Shown in pieces: positions 35,901 to 43,903 of a stretch of DNA of 64,000 nt. Origin of the DNA: Brevinema_A sp051649605 (GTDB taxonomy: Bacteria; Spirochaetota; Brevinematia; Brevinematales; Brevinemataceae); assembly GCA_051649605.1 (NCBI GenBank), contig JBOFHK010000007.1, positions 75,291 through 139,290 on the forward strand, read 5' to 3'. The first letter of the stretch is position 1. Each line of letters begins with the position of its first letter. The translations under genes were made by a program, and so were the position numbers. Below the pieces are notes generated by a model. That model had not been told where the DNA came from and searched no databases. It saw only the letters and a program-made list of their open reading frames with translations.

Positions 35901-36637
35901 TGACAGAACAGGAGATTAGAATCTTATTTACTGACTTAAAGGCACAATACGGACGTGATGTTTTTGGGCAAGGCTTCCTCTATCAGATTATTAGTGATGA
36001 TGAACTTGCCGATGTTACAACCTTAAGTGAGCTTGAAAAAAGTGAGGGAATAGTAGGAAAACGGAGCTTCGTCCCTTATGATAAGGGAGATAAAGACGGC
36101 AATCGCTGGTATATGCCGACCGTCTATGCAATTAACTGGTCTCAAGAAAATGTCAAATTCTTAAAAGGTAATAGTGGTAAAAAAGGACAAGGTATGCCTG
36201 TTGTCCGAAACCCTCAATTTTATTTCAAAGAGGGTTTTTGCTGGAATCTTATCAATGGAGATAAAAATACAAATGATCTTAAGGTTAAATTAAAAGAATC
36301 ATCTATAAATGATGTTGGTGGTATGGCATTATATCCAATCAATATTTCTCTTAAATATCTAATTGTTACTCTAAATGCTGATTTTATTAATAAATACACA
36401 GAGCAATTTATCAATTTCACAGTAAACTTTCAAATAAACGATATGAGACAAGTGCCTATCATTATCCCCACTCCTGCACAGCTAAAGGTTGCCGAAGAGC
36501 TGTTTGACCGTGCTAAAACCATCCAAGAACAACAAATCGCAAAACTCCTCTCCAAGCTAGAGACTGATAAACTTCTTGAAGAGATTCAAATCGAAGTCGA
36601 TGAGTTTGTGCGTGGATTGTATAGAGGTGTAAGATGA
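32984..36637 (+). CDS. Type IIG-like restriction-modification enzyme (nuclease + N6-adenine methylase + TRD)
   Basis: A 1217-residue single polypeptide. The N-terminal PD-(D/E)XK-type nuclease has Asp78 and the pair Glu92/Lys94 in VIIEVKRP. A helical linker is followed by an N6-adenine methyltransferase domain with motif I DPAVGSGHF (about 507-515) and catalytic motif IV NPPY (about 725-728). The C-terminal third (about 860-1200) should hold the target-recognition domain and a final helical spacer. It fits Eco57I/type IIL enzymes, which cut and methylate DNA using one recognition domain. BREX PglX is similar in size but lacks this N-terminal nuclease. AAAGGAG precedes the ATG. All motifs are intact. 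Confidence 0.88.
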   Translation: MKPNILTNSEFLNSDLINKNLHTNDIKEKLSYYLTHIEKAKKEAIIDEQEHEEHFKNILNQFFSDVYGYKNNTHQRIDSVIRQDDRLRVIIEVKRPKNQDEMVQIDDFNRKAFHEALLYYYELKQQNIYSINYILITDCEKIYLISSKHFEDLIKNKTIAPILEDFKSKSNNVIKKTNDLYNALKSILKDMPIKISCYFVDLKDPNIDLDILYKLFSEYSLFKTVLDNDANELNRPFYDELLYVMGLQEKEDKIIKNNVKNTLLDLTEQMIGKDHKGEELFEVSLGLNILWLNRVLFLKILESQLKVFRNDPKFAILDPESITGYHLLAKLFFNILSTPRDKRHEDDHKYDLIPYLNSSLFEETTLEKSYRIRDLDIERKVKIKDNSVLYNDKNFKQKELTLLEYLLRFLNCFSYNSDHSSEDTVIKSSVLGLVFEKLNGYKDGSHFTPASITMYMSQKIIQKRVLDKFNQEFKQSFNNFAELKEFRFIKEELIQARSIIDRISICDPAVGSGHFLVSCLNELIRIKSELGLLHKDIKIDIVNDELIIKSVFGKRFIYQISNNAITTEEKEIQQAIFHTKKYIIENQLYGIDINPNSVNICRLRLWIELLKHTYYTDESYVNLEVLPNLEFKVMTANSLIAVRDIPLYFNKDHRAKLSEAMRTYYNARLSEKNEIKAQVQELIGNVKSRIDQLKNYNPFDTVLSCSFFDSGLMFGIERFDIVIGNPPYVSNKGISSEMMTKYKAEYGEQDDLYNYFYRRGFDLVVEGGILGYITSNTFLTIQSKQKLRQFLQSKHLLEMRLVDNIFESVAVEPIVLIAKNDELNDYSFSYIDNRFNTDLLSNENAIIVPISVYKNAPNQVFFTPTENNLELATRYFGTIQGLITTYWDVIKTSANIEKNRKFLDLYRSNLKAGDVSLLGLLTDGGQGLATANNGYFVGVRAGTKDAERTYTQRLDKIAKFNKEYKTDHSISSLTEQEIRILFTDLKAQYGRDVFGQGFLYQIISDDELADVTTLSELEKSEGIVGKRSFVPYDKGDKDGNRWYMPTVYAINWSQENVKFLKGNSGKKGQGMPVVRNPQFYFKEGFCWNLINGDKNTNDLKVKLKESSINDVGGMALYPINISLKYLIVTLNADFINKYTEQFINFTVNFQINDMRQVPIIIPTPAQLKVAEELFDRAKTIQEQQIAKLLSKLETDKLLEEIQIEVDEFVRGLYRGVR

Positions 36638-36865
36638 TTACTGATATTATTACAAGTACAAATACAACCTATGATAATAGATAAGACATATATATCATTT
36701 GGACAAAATCAAAATACCTTGATTGCTATGATCCGTCCAGATCAAGAACCAAGAATTATTGATAGGAATCAAAAATCTTTTATTAATTTTGATAAATTCG
36801 TTAATCTCATTACAGAGATTAAGAATAATCAATGGGATAGTTTTATTGTATCTGCTATAAAATAA
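36634..36865 (+). pseudogene. Small reading frame(s) after the RM gene, possibly one broken gene
   Basis: An ATG at 36634 overlaps the RM stop (ATGA) and encodes 16 residues (MITDIITSTNTTYDNR). A second frame from an ATG at 36671 encodes 64 residues (MIIDKTYISFGQNQ to SFIVSAIK), with a charged, plausible composition. A single base change in the overlap would join them into one protein of about 80 residues, so a frameshifted small accessory gene is possible. It could equally be chance; there is no ribosome site for the second ATG. Confidence 0.3.
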
Positions 36866-37170
36866 TTAGGTTAGTTTTATCACAAACTATTAACTACTTA
36901 CTGAAGAAGATTTAAAGCTCGTATTATTTAATTTTGAAACATGAAGCTCACCTTAAAGAGGTAAACTTCCAGTACCACAAACAATATCGGTCGCATAAAA
37001 CTAAACTTAAAAGTAATCTAAAAAAAGAGTCTGGTCAGGATTAGTAATAAAACTGTTGATTTTCTAATCTTTTTCGTATTCTTTCTATTTCTGAGGGTAA
37101 AAATACGTTTGGCAAAAGATTAGCTTTTTTATTATATTCTACTTATTTTTTAAGGATATAATTCAAAATT
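36866..37170. other. Gene-poor spacer with decayed coding traces
   Basis: About 300 bp between the defence island and the PTS operon. On the plus strand, around 36900-37045, two frames read LTEEDLKLVLFNFET and then LKHEAHLKEVNFQYHKQYR up to a stop, as if a coding sequence had been broken by a one-base shift. No family is recognised. The right part is AT-rich and empty. Confidence 0.3.
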
Positions 37171-37833
37171 TTAACCAAAATAATTACTAAATTTCTGGTG
37201 TACAATGGACATTTCTTCATCTGTCAAGATTACAGGTTCTAGACCAGCACTTTTAGCCTGTAAGTATAGCATAGCAACATATTCGATTTGCTCAAGAATA
37301 TTAAATGTTAATTTTAAATTAGATCCACATACTGTAACACCATGATTTGCAAGGAGTACTGCTCGAGATTTTTCACCTAAAGTTTGAACCACTTCATTTG
37401 CTAACTCATCAGTTCCATAGGGTATATATTTTGTACAGCGCACTATATTTTCACCTGAAGAAGCAATCATATATTCGCAAGCAGGTAACTCTTTTTGAGC
37501 AACAGCAAGCGTCGTACAATATTTTGTATGTCCATGTATTACAGCACTAATATCTTTACGAGCAAAATAAATAAACGTATGCATACTTAATTCACTAGTA
37601 GATTTTTTTCCTTGAATTTGTTTGCCAAGAGTATTATTTTCAGCGATAAAAACGCTAATATCTTCATTTTTTATTTCATCATAAGGAGTTGATGCTGGTG
37701 TTAAATAAATCAGCTCTTCTTCTCTATCGTAGATAGAAATATTTCCAGCCGTACCATTGGTATAACCTTTGGCAATCATCTCTAGAGCTGTTTTGATAAT
37801 CTGCTCACAATATTCTACTCTAATCTTATACAT
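37171..37833 (-). CDS. Class II aldolase, L-fuculose-1-phosphate aldolase type
   Basis: A 220-residue zinc aldolase. TAGNISIY (28-35) forms the phosphate site. Glu81 in SELSMH, His100 and His102 in HGH and a later His in LLANHGVT (about 164) match the E. coli FucA ligands Glu73/His92/His94/His155. It should cleave a ketose 1-phosphate to DHAP and an aldehyde in the cytoplasm. Its operon with a galactitol-type PTS makes a phosphorylated pentitol, hexitol or ketose the likely substrate rather than fuculose itself. The start overlaps the end of the EIIC gene by 8 bp. Confidence 0.87.
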   Translation of the reverse strand: MYKIRVEYCEQIIKTALEMIAKGYTNGTAGNISIYDREEELIYLTPASTPYDEIKNEDISVFIAENNTLGKQIQGKKSTSELSMHTFIYFARKDISAVIHGHTKYCTTLAVAQKELPACEYMIASSGENIVRCTKYIPYGTDELANEVVQTLGEKSRAVLLANHGVTVCGSNLKLTFNILEQIEYVAMLYLQAKSAGLEPVILTDEEMSIVHQKFSNYFG

Positions 37834-39187
37834 TTTTACTATCCTCTTTTGTTTCCTTCAATATCATTTTATGGTTCCATACTAAAAGCGCAACCATAAA
37901 TATAATAGCAATAATTGAACCCCAAGATTGTTCAAGTAAACGCATAAGAGTGTATGGTGTTAAGCCAGCACCATAGTCAAAGGAGCTTACTAAAGCATTT
38001 CCACCAATATCATACCCGCTTTCTACTGCAACTTTTGTAAACACAGGAGAAATCGCTGAACCAAGGTATAATGCAATAATAATAGAAACTGGAGCAATAA
38101 CAAGGGCTCTAAAGAAATCACCTCTAACAATAATAATGGGTAAAATAGTCATAAATGGAATAATTGGTAAGCTACCAAAAGGAAGTATCCTATTTCCAGG
38201 AAGAATAGCAGCAAGTAGTAGGGTTATAGGAATCATAAGTAATCCAACTGAGAGGATTGTAGGATTTCCAATAAATGCGGCACCGTCTAATCCCATATGT
38301 AAGTTTCCATATTTACTGAAACGTTTTTCCATTACAGTTTGAATACCAATAGTGATAGGACTCATCCCTTCCATAAGAAGCCGCGACATAATTGGCATAA
38401 GTTTTAGGACAGCTGCTAATGTTATAGCCAGTTCTAAACTTTTTGCAATATCAAAGCCACAAACAATCGCTAAAATAGCGCCTACTAGAAACCCTAGAAC
38501 AATAGGCTCTTTAATAAAACCAAGTTTCCCAGAAATATTTTGAGGATCAATTTTAATTTTATTTACCCCAGGGATAAGATCAATAATTTTATTAACTATA
38601 TAAGCTATTGGGGCAAATGCTGCAGCAAATGGGTGAGGACAAGACATCCCTTCAAATTCATTTCCTAATGTTGCTACAAGAGATTTTTTTGTTCTGTCAG
38701 CGATAACTAATGATATAGTTGTTTCAACTAGCATTGCTAACACACCAATCCAAAAATCCCCAGTGAATGCTACAACCATAGAACCAACAAATGCTGCATG
38801 CCAATAATTCCAAATATCAACCCACAGTGTACGTGTTGCTTTAAGAACGATTAAAAGGGTATTAAATGCTAAAACCGTTGGAATAACAATAGTGCTAATC
38901 TTTGTTGAAAATGCAATAGCACTGGATGCAGGCCAACCAATATCACGAACAGGTAGATCAATATGAAAACGAATCAAAAGAGCTTGAACAACAGGTTCCA
39001 TCGCTGTAACCATAATTCCAATAATAGCAAATAAACCTATGAACCCAACACCGATAGTGATACCAGATCGAAATGCCGTATATAGTTTTACTCGAACAAG
39101 TAAGCCAATAAGCATAAATAAAATAGGCATAATGATTGTTGGCCCTAGACCAAGTAATCTTGTCATAATCAATTCTAACATTTCCAT
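37826..39187 (-). CDS. PTS galactitol-family EIIC permease
   Basis: A 453-residue membrane protein of the GatC/SgcC type with about ten helices. Conserved features are FRSGITIGVGFIGLF near 40, the long cytoplasmic part, and SFDYGAGLTPYTLMRLLEQSW near the C-terminus. It transports and presents the sugar for phosphorylation by the EIIB encoded 3 bp upstream; the phosphorylated product would go to the adjacent aldolase. The GatC family covers galactitol, ribitol, D-arabitol and others, so the sugar is open. Confidence 0.88.
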   Translation of the reverse strand: MEMLELIMTRLLGLGPTIIMPILFMLIGLLVRVKLYTAFRSGITIGVGFIGLFAIIGIMVTAMEPVVQALLIRFHIDLPVRDIGWPASSAIAFSTKISTIVIPTVLAFNTLLIVLKATRTLWVDIWNYWHAAFVGSMVVAFTGDFWIGVLAMLVETTISLVIADRTKKSLVATLGNEFEGMSCPHPFAAAFAPIAYIVNKIIDLIPGVNKIKIDPQNISGKLGFIKEPIVLGFLVGAILAIVCGFDIAKSLELAITLAAVLKLMPIMSRLLMEGMSPITIGIQTVMEKRFSKYGNLHMGLDGAAFIGNPTILSVGLLMIPITLLLAAILPGNRILPFGSLPIIPFMTILPIIIVRGDFFRALVIAPVSIIIALYLGSAISPVFTKVAVESGYDIGGNALVSSFDYGAGLTPYTLMRLLEQSWGSIIAIIFMVALLVWNHKMILKETKEDSKNV

Positions 39188-39190
39188 ATA

Positions 39191-39478
39191 TTACCCCTTA
39201 AGTAAGGTTCGCATTTTTTCTAAATCATCCCCGAAACGCCCCATTGCATAACCTGCTCCCTTAAAAACAGGGAATCCAAGATCAATCTCTGATTGAAAAT
39301 TAGCGATTACCGTTGCTGCAAAAGTGAATGGTTGACCGGCATATTTTGTAAGCTCTTGATGAGAAGTAACAATAACTTCAAATTCGATCCCCTCATCCTT
39401 AAAAATATTTTCAAGACGTTGTGCAAGTAATGCTGATGTTGCTGAACCAGAATTACAAAAACATAAAACTTTTTTCAT
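39191..39478 (-). CDS. PTS galactitol-type EIIB component
   Basis: A 95-residue phosphocarrier with the P-loop-like CFCNSGSATSALLA. Cys8 aligns with the phosphorylated cysteine of GatB-type proteins (CGSGIATS). It passes phosphate from EIIA (encoded at 40487-40936) to the sugar on EIIC. First gene of the leftward operon EIIB-EIIC-aldolase, with GGGAGG before the ATG and a promoter at 39517-39544. Confidence 0.87.
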   Translation of the reverse strand: MKKVLCFCNSGSATSALLAQRLENIFKDEGIEFEVIVTSHQELTKYAGQPFTFAATVIANFQSEIDLGFPVFKGAGYAMGRFGDDLEKMRTLLKG

Positions 39479-39507
39479 ATATCCTCCCGATACCTAGAAT
39501 TCATTCT

Positions 39508-39544
39508 TATACTATTAGTATAGCACATCTAAATTTTTAGTCAA
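39508..39544 (-). promoter_or_regulatory. Promoter and palindromic operator of the galactitol-type PTS operon
   Basis: On the minus strand TTGACT (39539-39544) and TATACT (39517-39522) are 16 bp apart. A perfect 7-1-7 palindrome TATACTATTAGTATA (39508-39522) covers the -10 box and is a natural operator for the divergently encoded DeoR-family regulator (inference). Confidence 0.65.
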
Positions 39545-39643
39545 TATTATTTTTAATAATTCAAAAATAATATTTAATTAATTGTTTTTCAATGGTTTAA
39601 ATATTATTAAAAACTCAAAAAATCACAACCGATGAAAGCTCTA

Positions 39644-39672
39644 TTGACACAACTTTAAAAATAAGTTAAAAT
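39644..39672 (+). promoter_or_regulatory. Promoter of the deoR-family gene
   Basis: TTGACA (39644-39649) and TAAAAT (39667-39672) with 17 bp between, 39 bp before the ATG. Confidence 0.75.
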
Positions 39673-39711
39673 TTAGATGATATAATAAATGTTATTTATA
39701 ATGAGGGTACA

Positions 39712-40476
39712 ATGTTAGCTAGTAGCAGACAAAAAAAAATTATTCAACTTATTAACAAACATCAGGGTTTATCTGTGCAGCATTTATCAAAATTATTAGG
39801 GATATCTTTGAATACCGTTCGATCGGATATTAATTCTGTGATTAAAAATAATCCTAATATAAAAAAAACTCACGGTGGGATTATTCTTGTTGCAGAACCT
39901 AAAATAGACATTAGATACGAACGATCTCTTGTAGAAAAAGAAAAAATTAGTCAGATTGTTACAAAGCATTTATTAGAATATGATAACCTATCACTTTTTA
40001 TAGATTCTTCAACCACAACTTATTTTTGTATTAAAAGCTTCCTTGCGACTCAAAAAAAAGCAACCCTTATCACTAATGCAGTTGATATTCTTTTAGAAAT
40101 CAAAAATAATCAGAATGTTTCAGTAATTGCATGTGGAGGAATATGGTGGGGAACAGAGCATTGTTTTATTGGAAGTCAAGTGGAAAAAGAATTATTACAG
40201 TATCAAGCAGATATTGCAATAATTGGAACATCAGGTCTAATCAAAAATAAAGGCTTATTCAATGGAAATATAGAAACAGTAAAAATTAAACAACTTATGA
40301 CTAAACAGTCTAGAGAAGTATGGATTGTCTGTGAAAGCTCTAAATTTGATACGAATGCATTAACACAATTTCTTGAATTTTCAGAAATTACAAAAATTTT
40401 TTCAGATAAAAGAGTTTCACAAGATTGGGAAGAACTCTTTATAAAAAATAATATTCAATACTTTTATGAACAATAA
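39712..40476 (+). CDS. DeoR-family transcriptional regulator
   Basis: A 254-residue regulator. The N-terminal winged helix is RQKKIIQLINKHQGLSVQHLSKLLGISLNTVRSDINSV, and THGGIILV closes the DNA-binding unit. The C-terminal sugar-phosphate sensor domain has LFIDSSTTTYF, LITNAVDIL and IACGGIWWGTEHCFIG. It is divergent from the EIIB-EIIC-aldolase operon and convergent with the EIIA gene. It probably represses the PTS operon until a phosphorylated sugar intermediate binds. GAGGG precedes the ATG. Confidence 0.9.
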   Translation: MLASSRQKKIIQLINKHQGLSVQHLSKLLGISLNTVRSDINSVIKNNPNIKKTHGGIILVAEPKIDIRYERSLVEKEKISQIVTKHLLEYDNLSLFIDSSTTTYFCIKSFLATQKKATLITNAVDILLEIKNNQNVSVIACGGIWWGTEHCFIGSQVEKELLQYQADIAIIGTSGLIKNKGLFNGNIETVKIKQLMTKQSREVWIVCESSKFDTNALTQFLEFSEITKIFSDKRVSQDWEELFIKNNIQYFYEQ

Positions 40477-40503
40477 AGGTTGAATATTATTTTGATAAAA
40501 ACT
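40445..40503. terminator. Bidirectional terminator between deoR-type and EIIA genes
   Basis: A perfect 14-bp stem (40445-40458 with 40490-40503, core AATAATATTCAA) spans both stop codons with a 31-nt loop. It can terminate both converging transcripts. Confidence 0.6.
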
Positions 40504-40936
40504 TAATTATCTCATTTTTTGTTTGAAATTTTGATAAAGTATGAACAGTGTTTTCATCACCAAAAATATCTGTTATTTCTATTATTAAATCAATATGACT
40601 ATTATTATCAACAGTTGCTAAACCAAGAACACAATAGATCGGATTGTAAATATGGTTTCCAAATTTCACACCTTGACGGATAATAAGTAATGACAATCCT
40701 GTTTTTATTACTCCATCTTCTGGTCTTCCATGAGGCATAGCCAACCCATCTGTAATAAGATAATAGAAGTCTAATTTCTTACCAGTGGCAATAGTGACTT
40801 CAATATATTCAGAAGTAACTATATTTTTCTCTACTAACGGTTTAAAACAAATTCGTACAGCTTCTTCCCAAGAAATCACTTCATCTACAATTCTAATCGA
40901 GTCCAATTCTTCAAGAACATTTAATAATTTCCCCAT
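40487..40936 (-). CDS. PTS EIIA component, fructose/mannitol type
   Basis: A 149-residue PTS EIIA with active-site His69 in LAMPHGRPEDGV, the usual GatA/fructose-type motif. It accepts phosphate from HPr and gives it to EIIB. It is the missing component of the galactitol-type system nearby, but is transcribed separately towards the deoR-type gene. GAAGGGA precedes the ATG at 40936. The region upstream looks like decayed coding sequence, so this gene may once have been in a longer operon. Confidence 0.88.
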   Translation of the reverse strand: MGKLLNVLEELDSIRIVDEVISWEEAVRICFKPLVEKNIVTSEYIEVTIATGKKLDFYYLITDGLAMPHGRPEDGVIKTGLSLLIIRQGVKFGNHIYNPIYCVLGLATVDNNSHIDLIIEITDIFGDENTVHTLSKFQTKNEIIKFLSK

Positions 40937-41256
40937 GGTAATCCCTTCCTAGTTATTATTTTTACACGATATCTAAGTTCTGATCTCCTTCAAGCCAGCG
41001 TAGGGGGAGTACCCCCTCAGTAGCGTAAGATAAGTCTTCAATGTCAACAACTCTTTGTTGTAGTATTTTTTCTTAGCTCTCTTCCTGTACCACAGGAGAC
41101 TGAAACCCTTTATTTCCATTTTTTATTACTTATTATAACATCATCAGCTTCTTTTTTCAATTAATCCTCATCAATTCTCTCATTATTATTTCCAAAAAAA
41201 TTTGAATCACTACAATGATTTGTTCACAATTTTATACAGAGATTCAAGATAAGAGT
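40937..41256. other. Spacer with a decayed minus-strand coding trace
   Basis: On the minus strand from about 41100 to 40960, an open frame with one internal stop reads VVDIEDLSYATEG then VLPLRWLEGDQNLDIV and ends just before the EIIA gene. It looks like the C-terminal tail of a lost gene. I cannot name the family. No intact gene or RNA is seen in the spacer. Confidence 0.35.
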
Positions 41257-41296
41257 ACTTTATATTTTGTACTCCAAGATGTACAAAATATAAAGT
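41257..41296. repeat. Perfect 16-bp inverted repeat near a transposase relic
   Basis: ACTTTATATTTTGTAC (41257-41272) and its exact complement (41281-41296) flank an 8-nt loop. A second, 9-bp repeat (ACCTATAAG/CTTATAGGT) lies about 60 bp further on. They precede the Mu-like transposase relic and may be element ends or a terminator; no gene ends here. Confidence 0.55.
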
Positions 41297-41410
41297 TAAA
41301 GATATTGATTCCACAATGTTTATACCATAGATTGTTTTTTATCTTAAATGTGGTCATACCTATAAGCTGTCTTATAGGTAGTTCACTTCAGATAAAGAAA
41401 CACGTTATAA

Positions 41411-41739
41411 ATGGGTGGGGATATTATGAGAGAAAAATACTATACAGCCAAAGATTCATCTCCATTTTTAGGAACCTCACTTAGAAATATTCAGAGAATG
41501 TCTAAAGATGAATCATGGGATCATAAAACTGTAAAGAAAAACGATATCCATTTTCTTTATTGCCTACAACTGTTCAAGAGAAGATCATCAGTTCACAGTA
41601 AATAGCATTTTATCCCTAACAAGATCGTATGTTATCTCACACTACACACGATCGATCAGATCTTATTATTGATTCTTTAGCGAATGTTGTTGAAAACTAC
41701 GGTATTCCTCAAGAAATCTACGTTAATAAATAGTACCTT
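41411..41739 (+). pseudogene. Relic of a Mu-like (rve-type) transposase
   Basis: The first frame starts near 41426 (MREKYYTAKDSSPFLGTSLR, then NIQRMSKDESWDHKTVKKND), which matches the pattern of the Mu-transposase N-terminal winged-helix domain, and ends at a stop at 41604. About 60 bp later another frame reads DRSDLIIDSLANVVENYGIP and QEIYVNK before a stop. This is the pattern L-x-x-L-x-x-YG-x-P-x-x-IY-V-D-N of the transposase catalytic core, with the catalytic Asp already lost. Most of the gene is deleted. Identification is by motif pattern only. Confidence 0.55.
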
Positions 41740-41996
41740 AGATAAAATAAATATTAATACATAATATCATACATACTACAGTACAAAAAAGCAATATTTC
41801 CTAAATATTCAACAATTAAGACATACTATTGTACATGGGTAAGATAGAGGTACAAGCTTAGGAAACAGAAAGCAAGTGACCATATCAAAAAATAGAATAG
41901 ATATCTTTCATTTTATGATAATCCCAAGTCCCTCCAGTTCTTTGAAATATTTTCTCAACAAAACACTGAATACACAAATATTGAAAATACGTTTAC
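41740..41996. other. AT-rich spacer without a supported gene
   Basis: Nothing intact is seen. Short direct repeats of ACATACTA (around 41770 and 41821) are the only pattern. Small frames here lack ribosome sites and plausible composition. Confidence 0.4.
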
Positions 41997-43890
41997 CTAT
42001 TCTTTATATAATGGAAATTGTATATTATATACTTGATAATTCTTTGGTAATAATTCTTTCGCCACTCGATCTATAAGTTCAATATTTATCGTTGGGTATA
42101 AACCCCATTCATAATTATTTGTGAATACTTCCCCTTCATCATTCTTCACATATTCGTAAATATATTGATACAATACTCTTTGTTTGAATATTGCAAAAAA
42201 TAAGGCTTCGTTATTTCCTTCTTCTTTCAAACGATAATATTTCTTCCATGCAAGCCATACTCCCATATTATTAGCAAAAATTGACAACAAAAATCCCAAA
42301 CATATTAATATTTGTACTGCTGGCCAACCATACAGTAACTCGTTCAATATTGATGTTCCCATCTTCTTTATCAATATATCCACAAACTTTGTAAACACAA
42401 CTAACATCACTGCATTATATATTAAAAAATATGGTAGCACATTCAAATATATAATTCCTGTAACATAAAACACCGACCATAAACGTGGCTTTTCATTCAT
42501 TACCTTATCACCCTCAAGCTCCATACTTAAAAACACATCTCCCTCAGGATCTTCTATTCTTGATTTTGATAATGTTTCTTGTGTTTCTTTAATTGGTAAC
42601 CTTTTTTTAAATCCTTCATCATCCCAAGCCATCCAAGGATACATAGGATCCATTTTTTTATGTTTATTATCATTAGAATTATTAAACAATACTTTTAACC
42701 ATAATGATTTTTTTCTTTGCAACAGTGTTCTTACATTCTTATTAAGAATATTTCCAAAAAAATACTCCAACCAAAAAAACTTTTTTTTCTTAACATGCGT
42801 CTCCATGTACAATTCTTTCAATGTAGTTATTTTATCACTAATAAAACTCTCTGATACAAATCTCCCATTAAATCCCCACCATGGCTTCATCTTTTCACAT
42901 AACTCATCGTACTCTTCACTTTCCACACTCTTTTCCCTAAACAACCAACTCCCTATCACCACTCCTATCGATAATAACACTATCATTCCTGTACCATAGA
43001 TCGCTATCGGTATGAGATAACTGAATATTGTTGTCACTACTATTGCGTATTCCTTAATAAAAAAAATATAGAACACAAATAACCATATCAGCCATCCAAA
43101 AAATATGGCTATTCCCCAATAAATTAACCATCTTAAATAATATTGATGTCCATACATAGGTAACATTATTGCAACTGTAAAAGGTAAAGATAGAGGACCT
43201 GTTCTATATCCGCTTTCAAGAGAAAGAGTAGAGACAGGAGTATTGAATATTGTATAGCCTAGTATGATACTACAAAAAATTGTAACTATTAAAATGTCTC
43301 TAATAGAATATTTATGAAATTCTTTTTGATAAATTGGTATAGTTTGATCTAATAAAATAGAGATATTTTCTTTTTTTAAATTTCTGTTTGGAAAAATTAA
43401 AAATAAATCCAATAGAAAAAAATAAAAGAGAAAAACCAAGTATCATATACCAATATACTGGTAAAACCCATGCATTTAAAATATAAGCATATAAGCGTGT
43501 ATAAGAAAACCAAACTATCTCATCAAAAGGGTAAAATTTCAATAATTTATAATGATATAAGCTATAAACTGCACCTATTACTAATGGTATCACTATCATA
43601 CAATTAATCAATGCTCTCTTTATAATATTCTTGTGCTCACCAGCTATTCTTCTTAAATTATTATTTTCCCATAGCGGTTTCCATTCCCATGACTGAAAAT
43701 ATCCGTAAAATAAACTCTGATTTCCCATACTACACACATAATGTATTACTACCATAAGAAATAACACAACTTGGATGGCAGATTGTAACTGATTATGATA
43801 CCACAATAAATATCCTATAACCCCAACAAGAAAAACTCCTGCTGAAATTATAATCATTATCGCTAATATTAATTGAATTTTTTTAAACAT
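41997..43890 (-). pseudogene. Large membrane protein gene interrupted by a one-base shift at an A7 tract
   Basis: The N-terminal frame (43890 to 43312, ATG MFKKIQLILAIMIIISAGVF) and the C-terminal frame (to 41997) overlap. Both read the same hydrophobic region, and they join as KFKK-ENISILLDQTIP if the A7 run (plus-strand T7 at 43371-43377) were A6. The restored protein is about 630 residues. It has four or more membrane helices in the first 165 residues, four to six more up to about 350, a charged domain around 365-455 (YPWMAWDDEGFKKR), two further helices near 470-530 and a soluble tail. No family recognised. It may be a true pseudogene, a phase-variable gene, a slippage-decoded gene or an assembly error. 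Confidence 0.6.
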
Positions 43891-43903
43891 TATAACTCCC
43901 TAT

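Noticed and set aside
32984..36637. BREX PglX methyltransferase
   Set aside because: A PD-(D/E)XK nuclease region is fused at the N-terminus and no other BREX genes are present, so a type IIG-like enzyme fits better.
40990..41060. GC-richer segment with GGGGG/CCCCC hairpin as a possible structured RNA
   Set aside because: The minus strand reads as protein tail (VLPLRWLEGD), so a coding relic explains it better; no riboswitch or tRNA fold can be drawn.
41215..41484. Plus-strand frame of 89 codons over the inverted repeat
   Set aside because: It spans the 16-bp inverted repeat and has no ribosome site or protein-like composition; it overlaps the transposase relic in another frame.
43371..43383. 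Programmed -1 frameshift at a dnaX-like A-AAA-AAG site
   Set aside because: The reading frames require a +1 (or -2) change and the codon phase does not fit the canonical heptamer; a tract-length change is simpler.
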